A stretch of DNA of 64,000 nucleotides from Streptosporangium sp. NBC_01755 (GTDB lineage Bacteria; Actinomycetota; Actinomycetes; Streptosporangiales; Streptosporangiaceae). Shown here piece by piece: positions 30,301-38,832 of this stretch; the stretch's first letter is position 1; every line of letters starts with the position of its first letter. Made by a program: the position numbers and the translations under genes. The notes under the pieces were generated by a model that ran no database searches, was not told the DNA's origin, and was given only the letters and a program-made list of their open reading frames with translations. The DNA lies in the NCBI RefSeq assembly GCF_035917995.1, contig NZ_CP109131.1, positions 7,378,001 to 7,442,000 on the forward strand, in the 5' to 3' direction.

Positions 30301-30973
30301 GGATTTCCTCTTTTAGTGTCGATATGCCGGGAAAGACTGGTTCAACGCCTCGTTGAGGCTTCTGTCGCATTTTTGAGAATACAACCACATGCAATAAGAA
30401 TGTTCTGTTAACGGGATCGCCCGCCGAGGCGACGGCCTCGAATTCCGAGCTTAATCCAGGTTTGTGAGAAAAACTCATAAACCGCAAAACGGTCAAGACT
30501 CACCGAACATCCCCCATCTCAATCGCCGCGCGTAAGTAACAGTGGCCGGAATCTGCCACTCCACCTGCATTCGAGGTCTTGCGCCCCCCTGTCATCAATG
30601 ATTAGCTCACTTACATGACGGGCGTGCCCACGCATACATCAGGTGAAATTCAGGTCGAATTAATCGCGATCCGGCCGCACCGGGTCCCCTTCAGATCCTG
30701 ATCGTCGGCGACATCCTCGCCGGACCGATCCGAACTGCTCGAACAGGGTGTTAACAAGGGGCAACGAGACCCTCTCGTGCCATCTCCCACTATCATCGAT
30801 CGACACCCCCCCAAGTCTGGACCGTTCCAAACCGCCGGCACGGCCCAGCGGTGGCACGAATGCCGCCTCGTTTCCCCGGATGCCGGGGATCTCTTTCTAG
30901 ATCGACGCATCACCGTAGATCACGCATTTATTCGCGAGAACCTTCATGTGATCGCCCGAGAGTTCAATTCACC
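30301..30973 (+). other. Intergenic region upstream of the decarboxylase/AidA operon
   Basis: About 670 bases with lower GC than the flanks and no supported gene. A weak hairpin, GCCTC-GTT-GAGGC, followed by ATTTTT lies at 30347-30374 and could end upstream transcription. The promoter of the operon that starts at 30974 should lie in this stretch, but no unambiguous hexamer pair was found. Confidence 0.35.
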
Positions 30974-32617
30974 ATGTCCGAATTCTCGTCCAGGCGCGAC
31001 CATATGGGCGTTCTCGACGCCGGATCGTTTGGAGTCTCCTCCGTGACGAGTTCGCTTTCCGATGTCCAAAGTTCCTTTCCAGAGCCGACGACCGGCGAAG
31101 GCTCCCGGTCACCCACGCCGGGCCTCACCGCGGCCTTCGACCCCGAACGTTTCCACGACGGCGCCGTGGACATCGTCAGCCGCCTGACGACGTATCTAGG
31201 CGACCGGTCGGTCCGGGGACTCGACCTCCTCGACCCGGCGGTGCTGCTGAAGGCCGCGCGGGAACTGATGACCCCGGAACGGCGGCGCATCGCCGACTTC
31301 GACGCCGACCGGGTGAACCAGATCGTCGACCTGTATACGGGGACCGGCATCCCGGTCTACTCACCCGGCTACATGGGACGGCAGTTCTCCGGCGTGGTGC
31401 CGCTGGCCAGCCTTATCGACCTGGTCGGCTCGGTGGTCAACCAGCCCTCCTCCTTCTATGAGGCCGGGCAGCTCCCCAGCGTCGCCGAGCGGCTCATGGC
31501 CGAGGAGCTCAACCGGTTCATCGGCTGGGACCGCGACCGGTTCGCCATGGTGACGACCTCGGGGGGCTCCCTGGCCAACCTGACCGCGCTGCTGGCCGCC
31601 CGCAACCGTGCCTTCCCACAGATCTGGACGCGCGGCGCCGGCGGCATGTCGGGTCCCCCGGCCATCGCGGTCAGCGAGGAGGCCCACTACAGCGTGACCC
31701 GGGCGGCCGGGGTGCTCGGCATCGGGGAACGGCAGATCGTCCGGCTCCCGGTCGACCGGGCCGGGCGGATCCGCCCCGATCTGGCCGGCCCGATACTGGA
31801 CGAGGCGCGTCGGCGCGGTCTGCGACTGTTCTGCCTGGTGGCCTCGGCCGGGACCACGTCGATGGGCGCCTTCGACCCGCTGGAGGAGCTCGCGGCCGTG
31901 GCACGCCGGTATGGGCTCTGGCTTCATGTGGACGGGGCGCACGGGGCGAGCCTGCTGCTGTCGGAGCGGCACCGGGACAGGCTGCGCGGCATCGAGCAGG
32001 CCGACTCGCTGACCTGGGACGCCCACAAGATGCTGTTCATGCCGGCGCCGTGCACGCTGCTCTTCTACCGCGACGGCGCGGCGGCGCGCGGCGCGTTCCG
32101 GCAGCGCGCCAGCTACGTCTTCGATGAGGAACCGGACGTCTACAGCGCCTACGACAGCGCGGACAAGAGCTTCGAGTGCACGAAACGTCCGATGATCATG
32201 CCGCTCTGGACGGTCTGGTCGGTCTACGGCCCGGCGCTGTTCGCGCAGCGGATCGACCGGCTGTGCGCGGTGGCCCGGCAGGCGTACCGGATGCTCGCCG
32301 CCGAGCCGGACTTCGCCGTGGCGCACGAGCCGGAGTCCAACATCCTGTGCTTCCGGTACCGGCCGGACGGCCTGGAACCGGCGACCGTGCACCGGTTGCA
32401 GCTGGAGATCCGCAACCGGATCCGGGGCGGCGGGCGCTTCTTCATCTCCAAGGTCGACATCGACGGGGTGGCGGCGCTGCGCGTGGTGGTGATGAACCAC
32501 CTGATCGACGCCGACCACCTGGCCATGCTCATCGCTGAGATCAGGGACATCGGGCAACGGGTGCTGCGCGCGAGCGCCGCGGCCCGGCACGACCAGCGGA
32601 ATGGGAGTCATTCATGA
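30974..32617 (+). CDS. PLP-dependent group II decarboxylase
   Basis: 547 residues from ATG 30974, an approximate choice because the ribosome-binding site is weak (GAGAG); ATG 31004 is an alternative. The fold-type I PLP core is clear: SGGSLANLTALLAARN, Asp320 in LHVDGAHGAS and the PLP lysine Lys352 in TWDAHKMLFMPAPC. It resembles the glutamate/aromatic amino acid/2,4-diaminobutyrate decarboxylase group, and the exact substrate cannot be read. It should release CO2 from an amino acid to give an amine in the cytosol. It is the first gene of a six-gene cassette and overlaps the adenylate-forming enzyme by ATGA. Confidence 0.88.
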   Translation: MSEFSSRRDHMGVLDAGSFGVSSVTSSLSDVQSSFPEPTTGEGSRSPTPGLTAAFDPERFHDGAVDIVSRLTTYLGDRSVRGLDLLDPAVLLKAARELMTPERRRIADFDADRVNQIVDLYTGTGIPVYSPGYMGRQFSGVVPLASLIDLVGSVVNQPSSFYEAGQLPSVAERLMAEELNRFIGWDRDRFAMVTTSGGSLANLTALLAARNRAFPQIWTRGAGGMSGPPAIAVSEEAHYSVTRAAGVLGIGERQIVRLPVDRAGRIRPDLAGPILDEARRRGLRLFCLVASAGTTSMGAFDPLEELAAVARRYGLWLHVDGAHGASLLLSERHRDRLRGIEQADSLTWDAHKMLFMPAPCTLLFYRDGAAARGAFRQRASYVFDEEPDVYSAYDSADKSFECTKRPMIMPLWTVWSVYGPALFAQRIDRLCAVARQAYRMLAAEPDFAVAHEPESNILCFRYRPDGLEPATVHRLQLEIRNRIRGGGRFFISKVDIDGVAALRVVVMNHLIDADHLAMLIAEIRDIGQRVLRASAAARHDQRNGSHS

Positions 32618-34155
32618 CCATGATGGATTTGGACATCGCCGCCTCGGCGGAGCTGGCGGCACGACTGATCCCCGAGGAGGAGCTGCGGCCCCGCTCGGTG
32701 GACGACGTCACCCGGCTGCCGTCGTTCGCGGGGAAGCTGGAGGAGTGCGGGCGGCTCGCCGGAGTCCCGTACTGCGAGTCGCCGCTCGACCTCCAGAACG
32801 CGCTGGTGTTCCGCCGGCTTCAGCAACTCGTCGGCGTCGCCCTGCTCAACCCGCTGTGGCGCGAGCGGCTGCACTACTTCGGAATCCGCGGCGCCCCCGC
32901 CGACATGTCCGAGTGGGAGCGGATCCCTCTCTCGGACAAGGCCGTGCAGCGGGACATGTTCATGGGCGCGCGGGCCGGGATGGTCGTGCCGCTCGACCGC
33001 GGCGGGTTCGAGGTGGTGGCCAGCGGCGGCACCGGGGACGGCATGCCCCTGGAGATCGTGTACTCCCTGCGGGAGCTGCGCGACACCTACCGCATCGCCG
33101 GGGCGTTCATGGGCGCCTACCAGCTCGGCCGCTACCTGCGCGGCCCCGCGCCGCGCTGGCTGTTCACCACCCTGGCCGACTACCAGATGTGGAGCAGCGG
33201 GACCATGGTCGGCGGCGTCCTGTCCCACGTCCCGGGGGTCAACTACATCGGCGCGGGGCCGGTGAGCGCGCCGGTGCTGGAGCACATGTTCTCCTACCCG
33301 GGCCACAAGGCGCTGATGGGCATCACCGCCGGCATCGGGCTCCTGCCCGAGCTGGGCGCGGCCCTGCCCCCGCATGCCAGGGCGAGCTTCCGGGTCGCCA
33401 TGTACGGCAGCGGGTCCCTGCCGCAGCGCAAGCGCGACGAGCTGCAGGCGTTCTTTCCCAACGTGTCGATCCTCAGCTACTTCGCCGCGACCCAGGCCGA
33501 GTGCGTCGGGCTCCAGCTCGACCACACCTCGCAGGCACTCTCCGCCGTGCCGGGGCTGCACCTGGTGGAGATCGTGGACGAGCACGGCCGTGCCGTCGCC
33601 GAAGGCGAGGAGGGCGAGCTGGTCGTCACCCGGCTGCACGCCGAAGAGACGCCGCTGCTCCGGCTCAAGCTCGGCGATCGGATGATCCGCCGCCCCGCCC
33701 TGAACGGGGCCGGGCTGCGCACCGAGCGATTCGAGTTCGCCGGGCGCACCGCCGACGTGCTGCACCTCAACGACAGCCAGTATTCGGCGACGCTGGCCTA
33801 CGCGGCCCTGCGCGGGCGGCTGCGCTCGACGACCGGCGTCGACCTGGACCTGGTCGCGCACGAGGTCCAGTTCCACAACCACCGTGAGGACCGGACCCTC
33901 ACCCTGCTGGCGGCGGTGGACGACGCCGAGGGCATGGCCGCGGTCGTCGAGCTCGGCCTCGGCCCGAGCGGGACGCGGCAGCTGTTCACCCAGGCGCTGC
34001 CGAGCTCCCTGTCGCTCTTCAACGACCGGGAGGCCAACGCGGCGGCCATCGAGCAGACCGGATACGGGTTCCGGCTGGTGTTCGTGCCACGTTCCTCACC
34101 GCAGATCGAGCGGACCACCGTCGGCAAGACGCCGCTGGTCAGGGACCGAGGCTGA
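32614..34155 (+). CDS. Adenylate-forming enzyme, phenylacetate-CoA ligase (PaaK)-like
   Basis: 513 residues, ATG 32614 overlapping the decarboxylase stop. The nucleotide-binding loop is SGGTGDGMP (about residues 137-145). The downstream pattern follows the PaaK branch of the ANL superfamily (YFAATQAECVGLQL, GEEGELVVTRL, RTADVLHLND), with a C-terminal lysine in VGKTPLVRD. It should activate a carboxylic acid as an acyl-adenylate, then transfer it to CoA, an amine or a carrier. Because the preceding gene makes an amine, amide formation is one possibility (inference). No carrier protein gene is present in the cassette. Confidence 0.82.
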   Translation: MTMMDLDIAASAELAARLIPEEELRPRSVDDVTRLPSFAGKLEECGRLAGVPYCESPLDLQNALVFRRLQQLVGVALLNPLWRERLHYFGIRGAPADMSEWERIPLSDKAVQRDMFMGARAGMVVPLDRGGFEVVASGGTGDGMPLEIVYSLRELRDTYRIAGAFMGAYQLGRYLRGPAPRWLFTTLADYQMWSSGTMVGGVLSHVPGVNYIGAGPVSAPVLEHMFSYPGHKALMGITAGIGLLPELGAALPPHARASFRVAMYGSGSLPQRKRDELQAFFPNVSILSYFAATQAECVGLQLDHTSQALSAVPGLHLVEIVDEHGRAVAEGEEGELVVTRLHAEETPLLRLKLGDRMIRRPALNGAGLRTERFEFAGRTADVLHLNDSQYSATLAYAALRGRLRSTTGVDLDLVAHEVQFHNHREDRTLTLLAAVDDAEGMAAVVELGLGPSGTRQLFTQALPSSLSLFNDREANAAAIEQTGYGFRLVFVPRSSPQIERTTVGKTPLVRDRG

Positions 34156-34203
34156 GCACGTGGTGGCCCGTACGCCCGAATGACATCCGACAAGGGAGGA
34201 TCG

Positions 34204-34728
34204 ATGAAAGATAAGATCAGCATCGTCGTGATGGTCGACGCCGTCGGGGCGTTGTCCGACCGGACGCTGCACAACGGCAACCTCTCGCTGATCGACGACA
34301 GCGAGGCGGGGAGTAAGCACCAGGGGACCCCCGACCTCGTCACGGTGGTGGTCCCGGGACAGGTCGTCCATTGGACGCCCATCCACGTGGACGTGCAGAC
34401 TCCGGTCGAGATCCAGGCCATCGAGTTCCTGGCCGGTGCGACCGTCCCGCCCCCGGCCGACCAGACCGTGCCGTACCCGGCCGACCAGACCGTGCCGCCG
34501 TACCCGGTGGAGCCCTCCACCGTTCCGGCACCCGATGCCGTGCCCGGGACCGGGGCCGACGCCATGGACTCCAACGGGCACGAGAACCACGACCTACTGG
34601 TGTGGGAGGGCGTCGTGCCCTACGACATGACGCCCGGTGTCCCGTACCGGTACCGGCTCACCCTCAAGCTCCACGAAGGACCCAACAGCGTGCTGCACAT
34701 CGACTCGCCCGCGCTGCTGCGCGTGTGA
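34204..34728 (+). CDS. AidA/PixA (inclusion body) family protein, copy 1
   Basis: 174 residues. ATG 34204 is chosen because AAGGGAGG directly precedes it; an upstream in-frame ATG (34180) would contain that site. The N-terminus IVVMVDAVGALSDRTLHNGN and the block TPDLVTVVVPGQVVHWTPI fit the AidA/PixA beta-sandwich family, known from bacterial inclusion-body proteins and quorum-regulated AidA proteins. A proline-rich insert with a repeated PADQTVP unit (about 80-115) splits the domain and is absent from the other three copies. There is no signal peptide or membrane helix. Molecular function of the family is unknown. Confidence 0.75.
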   Translation: MKDKISIVVMVDAVGALSDRTLHNGNLSLIDDSEAGSKHQGTPDLVTVVVPGQVVHWTPIHVDVQTPVEIQAIEFLAGATVPPPADQTVPYPADQTVPPYPVEPSTVPAPDAVPGTGADAMDSNGHENHDLLVWEGVVPYDMTPGVPYRYRLTLKLHEGPNSVLHIDSPALLRV

Positions 34729-34753
34729 GTCACGTTCTGCGAAAGGCGGTTTC

Positions 34754-35536
34754 ATGGCCCAGCAACACGGGATCATCGTGCTCTTCGACGTCGAGAACGC
34801 GCTCCGGACGCGGTCGCTCGACGGCAACACGTACTGGTTCGACAACATGAAGTTGCTCGGCTCGGTCGGGGTGGGCACCGAGCAACTGGTGACGATCGTG
34901 CCCGGCACCCATTTCCTCGACGGGTCGCAGGCGACCGAGCAGGTGCTGAACTGGCTGCCCGCGGCGCTGGGGTCGATCCCCCCGACGGTGCCGCGCAACT
35001 ACCTGGCCGAGCAGGAACGCGCCGACGACCGGCGCACGCTGGAGGAACTGGCCGCGCTCAGCGGTGAGGGCGGCGTGAGCGACGACGATCTCAAGCGGCT
35101 GCAGCAGCGGGTCGGCAGGCACGCCCGCAAGTCGGGCGGCGGGCGCGGCCTCACCGAGGCCAAGCTGCTGGACGTCACCGGTGAGACCACGAGCAGCCCC
35201 GGCGCGTACAACTACCCGGCTCCGGTGATCACCGATATCACCGGCCCGGCCGTCACCGAGAAGATCATGTACCCGGCCCAGTACGGGTCACCCGACATGA
35301 TCTACGACGGCTGGTACTGGGCCGCGACCGTGGACACGAGCCGGCCCGGGGTCTACCCGTACACGGTGCACGTCCAGCTGCACGAGCTGGTCGAGCAGAA
35401 CGACGAGCTGGTCTGGGAGTCCGTGGACCTGACCTGCGAGTCCAGCCTCAAGATCATCAACGACCCGAAGCGCAACGGGTTCACCGGCGCCGGAGTGGGC
35501 GTGCTCCCCCTCCCGCCCGTCCCGGCCGCCGGCTGA
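34754..35536 (+). CDS. AidA/PixA family protein, copy 2 (with helical insert)
   Basis: 260 residues from ATG 34754, behind GAAAGGCGG. The family core is visible as IIVLFDVENALRTRSLDGNT, YWFDNMKLLGSVGVGTEQLV and C-terminal strands with YWAATVDTSRPGVYPYTVHV. It is the longest copy because of a charged, probably alpha-helical insert at about residues 85-140 (EQERADDRRTLEELAALSGE and following), where the other copies have a short loop. Expansion within the tandem array suggests the copies are not redundant. It probably shares one transcript with its neighbours. Confidence 0.75.
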   Translation: MAQQHGIIVLFDVENALRTRSLDGNTYWFDNMKLLGSVGVGTEQLVTIVPGTHFLDGSQATEQVLNWLPAALGSIPPTVPRNYLAEQERADDRRTLEELAALSGEGGVSDDDLKRLQQRVGRHARKSGGGRGLTEAKLLDVTGETTSSPGAYNYPAPVITDITGPAVTEKIMYPAQYGSPDMIYDGWYWAATVDTSRPGVYPYTVHVQLHELVEQNDELVWESVDLTCESSLKIINDPKRNGFTGAGVGVLPLPPVPAAG

Positions 35537-35575
35537 CCAGGTCCGAGCCGAAGCACTTTCGAGTGAAGGAGCCGC

Positions 35576-36043
35576 ATGCCCCCGAGGAACAGACAGCCCG
35601 AACGCCGGCCCGCCCGGCCGGTCCGGCCCGTGACGATCACCGCGGTGGTCGACCCCGTGGCCGCGCTCGCGTCGGAGAACCTGGACGACAACCTCTATCT
35701 CTATGACACCAACAGGGCCGCAGGGTCCACCGGTTTCGGCACCCCCGAGCTGTACAGCCGGGTACGCAAGGGCGACACCCTGCTGTGGAACGTGATCCCG
35801 CTGGAGTGCGAGACCTACGCGGCCCTCATCGACATCGAGATCGACCAGCGGATCGCCGAGCCCACGCGAAAGGTGTATCCAGGCACCGACATCGTGTTCT
35901 GGACCGCCGAGGTCAAGCAGGACCTCACCGAACCGGTCCCGTACCGGCTCTCGTTCCTGCTCGGCACCGTGAGCACGCCGTTCACCCCCACCGCCCGGCC
36001 GGTCCTGGCCGGTCCCGCCAACGAGGGAAAGGGAGGCCGATGA
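35576..36043 (+). CDS. AidA/PixA family protein, copy 3
   Basis: 155 residues from ATG 35576, behind GAAGGAG. It begins with a basic, proline-rich leader (MPPRNRQPERRPARPVRPV), then the family start ITAVVDPVAALASENLDDNL and the block GTPELYSRVRKGDTLLWNVI. It ends in PVPYRLSFLLG and a flexible tail. The basic leader is unlike the other copies and could bind nucleic acid or an acidic partner (inference). The stop overlaps the start of copy 4. Confidence 0.75.
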   Translation: MPPRNRQPERRPARPVRPVTITAVVDPVAALASENLDDNLYLYDTNRAAGSTGFGTPELYSRVRKGDTLLWNVIPLECETYAALIDIEIDQRIAEPTRKVYPGTDIVFWTAEVKQDLTEPVPYRLSFLLGTVSTPFTPTARPVLAGPANEGKGGR

Positions 36044-36588
36044 CCCAGGAATACGCGGCTGCGGACTTCGCCGATCGCGGCCAGCTCAACTCCGTCCAGC
36101 TGAACGTGGTGACCCTCGTCGACATGGAGAAGGCCGCCGCGACGAAGTCCCTGGACGGCTGCCTCTACATGATGGACAACAGCGTCGGCGGGGTCGGGCA
36201 GGGCACCGACCACCTGGAGACCATCTGCAAGCAGGGGCAGGTGATCAACTGGATCATCCGCCCGATCGACATGCACCGCCGTCCGGACGGCACCTGGCCG
36301 CCGATGCCGAAGATCAACAACCTGGTCTTCCTCGACATCGAGAAGGGCGACGAGGACGACGTCGCCGAACGCCGGATCATGACCGAGCTCAAGATCTACG
36401 GCGCTCCCGACCGGATGCGCGACCAGTACACCGCCGTCTACTACTACTGGGCCGGGGCGGTGATGAGCGACGCCCGGCCGGGGCTCTACCGCTATCGGTT
36501 CGTCCTGGAGCTTGAGAAGGAACACGGCACCGACAAGCTGTACCTGAACTCGGCCCGCTATCCCGCCCTGCGGGTAATGCCCGTCTGA
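36040..36588 (+). CDS. AidA/PixA family protein, copy 4
   Basis: 182 residues. ATG 36040 overlaps the preceding stop and has GGGAGG upstream. The family core is NVVTLVDMEKAAATKSLDGC, LYMMDNSVGGVGQGTDHLET and KQGQVINWIIRPID, ending in YYYWAGAVMSDARPGLYRYR. It is the most complete match to single-domain AidA/PixA proteins. It is the last gene of the cassette and is followed by a perfect GC-rich hairpin. The four copies share the motif order but differ in loops, so the array arose by old duplications. Confidence 0.76.
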   Translation: MTQEYAAADFADRGQLNSVQLNVVTLVDMEKAAATKSLDGCLYMMDNSVGGVGQGTDHLETICKQGQVINWIIRPIDMHRRPDGTWPPMPKINNLVFLDIEKGDEDDVAERRIMTELKIYGAPDRMRDQYTAVYYYWAGAVMSDARPGLYRYRFVLELEKEHGTDKLYLNSARYPALRVMPV

Positions 36589-36633
36589 CGGTCTCCGGGG
36601 CCGCGAGCGCGGTGCGGTGAAGGCGGAGGTGGA

Positions 36634-36666
36634 GGTCATGGTCGCCGCCGGGCGGCGACCATGACC
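36634..36666 (+). terminator. Hairpin terminator after the AidA/PixA operon
   Basis: GGTCATGGTCGCCG (36634-36647) and its exact reverse complement CGGCGACCATGACC (36653-36666) enclose a 5-base CCGGG, which adds one more pair. The stem is very stable and lacks a U-tract, as is usual in actinomycetes. It separates the cassette from the downstream hydrolase gene. Confidence 0.7.
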
Positions 36667-36817
36667 GACCGGCGCGCGGCCGATCGTCGTTGCAGGTCGG
36701 CAGCCGCATCTGATCCGGTGCAGCGGGTAATCACCCCACGTCAATCGGGGTCATCGGCGGAAAACAGGGCTAGCATGATCCAGACGATGCCCGACCGCGC
36801 AGCGAACGGACCCGCCC

Positions 36818-37576
36818 ATGACGACCACCATCACCGTGATCGGCGGCCCGACGGCCTTGCTGGAACTCGGCGGGCTGCGCATCCTCACCGATCCGACCTT
36901 CGATCCGCCGGGAGATCACCCCGTCGGGCCGCTCACGCTCACCAAGACCATCGGCCCGGCCCTTTCCCCGGCCGACGTCGGCCGGGTGGACCTGGTGCTG
37001 CTCAGCCACGACCAGCATCCCGACAACCTGGACAGGCTGGGGCGCCAGATGATGTCCGCCGCACCGCTGACCCTGAGCACGCCCGAGGCCGCCGCGCGCA
37101 TCGGGGTCACCCCGATGCACCCCTGGCAGCACCATGACGTCGGCCGGGTTCGCGTCACCGCCGTTCCCGCCCTGCACGGCCCGCCGGGATGCGAGCCCAT
37201 CGTCGGTCAGGTCACCGGCTTCGTGCTCACCGGCGACGGGCTGCCCACCGTCTACATCAGCGGGGACAACGCCTCGCTGGAGTACGTGGAGCTCATCGCC
37301 GGGCGGTTCCCGGCCGTCGACATCGCGTTGCTGTTCGGCGGCGCCGTCCGCACGCCCATGATCGACGGGCGGCTCACCCTGAACGCCACCGAGATGGTGA
37401 TCGCCGCGCGCCTGCTGAAAGCCCGGCACGTCGTGCCGCTCCATGTCGAGGGCTGGACCCACTTCACCGAGGACCAGGCGGACGTGCACGCCGCCTTCTC
37501 CGAAGCCGGTCTCGACCATCTGCTCGTTTCCACCACCTCGGGACGACCGGTCCCCCTGGGGCCTGTCTATAAATGA
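36818..37576 (+). CDS. Metallo-beta-lactamase-fold hydrolase, UlaG-like
   Basis: 252 residues from ATG 36818. The fold is recognisable from ITVIGGPTALLELGGLRILT, the metal-binding loop SHDQHPDNLD, the buried VTAVPALHGPP strand, ISGDNAS and VPLHVEGWTHF. This pattern belongs to the UlaG/RomA-like branch, whose members hydrolyse lactones or phosphoester substrates. Unlike the fusion protein at 16786-18390, metal ligands are retained. It lies after the hairpin that ends the AidA operon and is probably transcribed separately. The substrate is unknown. Confidence 0.8.
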   Translation: MTTTITVIGGPTALLELGGLRILTDPTFDPPGDHPVGPLTLTKTIGPALSPADVGRVDLVLLSHDQHPDNLDRLGRQMMSAAPLTLSTPEAAARIGVTPMHPWQHHDVGRVRVTAVPALHGPPGCEPIVGQVTGFVLTGDGLPTVYISGDNASLEYVELIAGRFPAVDIALLFGGAVRTPMIDGRLTLNATEMVIAARLLKARHVVPLHVEGWTHFTEDQADVHAAFSEAGLDHLLVSTTSGRPVPLGPVYK

Positions 37577-37599
37577 TCATCCCAGGTGCAGTTGGATTA

Positions 37600-37820
37600 T
37601 CGTTCATGGTGCGACGAGGTGAACTGGCCGACAAGGCATAGGAGATCAGGTCGTACAGGTCGTAGAGGCTGTTGTTGACCGGGGTCGCGGTGAGCATCAC
37701 CAGCCGCTTCGGGGGGCTACCCGGGGGCAGTCTGCGTAGCGCCTCGGCCCGCCGGGTGTTGGCGTTGCGGAGCGAGTGTGCTTCGTCCACCACGACCAAG
37801 TGCCCGGTGATGTTGCCCCT
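37600..37820 (-). pseudogene. SNF2/superfamily II helicase fragment
   Basis: On the minus strand the frame reads HLVVVDEAHSLRNANTRRAE followed by PKRLVMLTATPVNNSLYDLY. These are the DEAH box (motif II) and motif III region of SNF2-like helicases. Only about 70 residues survive, without the Walker A or C-terminal motifs. It is probably a remnant of a defence or restriction-type helicase that once stood here. Confidence 0.65.
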
Positions 37821-37848
37821 CGTCTGCGCGGGCCGCGTAGGGCGAACG

Positions 37849-37910
37849 GTGTTCAACCGGTCTCGGCTGGAATCGGACGTTCTGCGGGTGGGTGATGTTC
37901 GGTCCATTCG
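37849..37910. repeat. Dispersed repeat R2, degraded copy
   Basis: About 60 bases (GTGTTCAACCGGTCTCGGCT and following, then GGGTGGGTGATGTTCGGTCC) match, with substitutions, the copies at 40843-40947 and 57846-57908. On the minus strand the shared part ends a reading frame with the peptide EWTEHHPP. The copies look like 3' ends of the same lost gene. Confidence 0.55.
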
Positions 37911-37940
37911 CGGAGTCGGGCCGGGGGGCCGTATCTCCCA

Positions 37941-38084
37941 ATGGCGGAGTTCGACATCCCCGACACGGCGGCCCGGGTCATGAAGGTCGTACCGCCGTCC
38001 AATCCCGCACCCGTTTCCCAGGAATCCATCGAGACCCTTCTGCGCGCGGCGTGGGCGGGTTGCACACCGGGGAATCGGTCATGA
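37941..38084 (+). CDS. Small hypothetical protein, 47 residues
   Basis: ATG 37941 to TGA 38084, encoding MAEFDIPDTAARVMKVVPPS, then SNPAPVSQESIETLLRAAWAG and a short tail. The composition is protein-like and the stop overlaps another ATG (38081). There is no clear ribosome-binding site. It may be the N-terminus of a larger lost gene, because the region is full of relics. Confidence 0.3.
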   Translation: MAEFDIPDTAARVMKVVPPSNPAPVSQESIETLLRAAWAGCTPGNRS

Positions 38085-38151
38085 GCGACACCACCGACGC
38101 CTACCCGCCGCCGATCGGCTCGAGGGCTGCCCTGCCGGCGCAAAGCGCCCC

Positions 38152-38832
38152 CTATTTGCGAAGATCTCTAATTATGCGCGCGAGCCAACTTCCGGTCGCT
38201 ACCCAGCCGATTCCGGCCAAAACGAGAAGGGTTGGAGGGGTGATCCAAAGGTGATTCGGGCCGGATGTCTCAAATGGCAGGCCGCTAATCAAAATAGTCC
38301 AACCGAAAACCATGAGGCCGACCACGGCATCAATTATCCAGCGACCAGACTTGGATTTTCTGCGAAGTCCATACAGCCACAACAGCGCGTAGGGTAGCAC
38401 GAATATAAATCCAACTATCAGGCTTACCGGCATTCCATCATCGATCGCGACAACTATTCCTACAGGAATGCCCCAGATGGTGGCCAGACGGGGAGTTCTA
38501 AGGCTCAGCCGCTCTGCCAGAGTATTCCCGGAAGGAGGCAAAGTATGACCGATGCGCAGAGGTGCAGATTCGCGACGAGGGCCGTCATGGGGCCGTGAGG
38601 ATCGTTCCTCCACCCACACCCAGATCGAGAATCCAAGAGCTGCGACCCCGGCGATCCCGCCCACCGCTCCAGACAATCTATTTGCGCTCTCTGCGCTGGT
38701 CACAGCGAGAGCTACACCGAGTGCCGCCACTACCAGACCAGTGATCACAAGTACCCATCGAGAGCCGATCATGTCAGGATTATCCGATGAGAGCGTCCGC
38801 TGGATCAAAGGTTCCGGAGAACCTTTCATCAC
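38152..38832 (-). CDS. Hypothetical multi-pass membrane protein
   Basis: 226 residues, with about six hydrophobic segments: VLVITGLVVAALGVALAV, AVGGIAGVAALGFSIWVWV, GIPVGIVVAIDD, LIVGFIFVLPYALLWLYGL, VVGLMVFGWTILISGL and LLVLAGIGWVATGSWLA. A charged loop separates the second and third. GTG 38832 and ATG 38829 open the frame without a good ribosome-binding site; ATG 38772 is a plausible later start just before the first helix. The base composition is richer in A and T than the neighbours, suggesting a different origin. The family was not recognised. Confidence 0.6.
   Translation of the reverse strand: MMKGSPEPLIQRTLSSDNPDMIGSRWVLVITGLVVAALGVALAVTSAESANRLSGAVGGIAGVAALGFSIWVWVEERSSRPHDGPRRESAPLRIGHTLPPSGNTLAERLSLRTPRLATIWGIPVGIVVAIDDGMPVSLIVGFIFVLPYALLWLYGLRRKSKSGRWIIDAVVGLMVFGWTILISGLPFETSGPNHLWITPPTLLVLAGIGWVATGSWLARIIRDLRK

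Noticed and set aside
34440..34520. Short repeated units in DNA (CCGGCCGACCAGACCGTGCC), considered as a CRISPR-like or VNTR signal.
   Set aside because: Only two units and in frame; they encode the PADQTVP repeat of an AidA/PixA protein. No CRISPR array or cas gene is present in the window.
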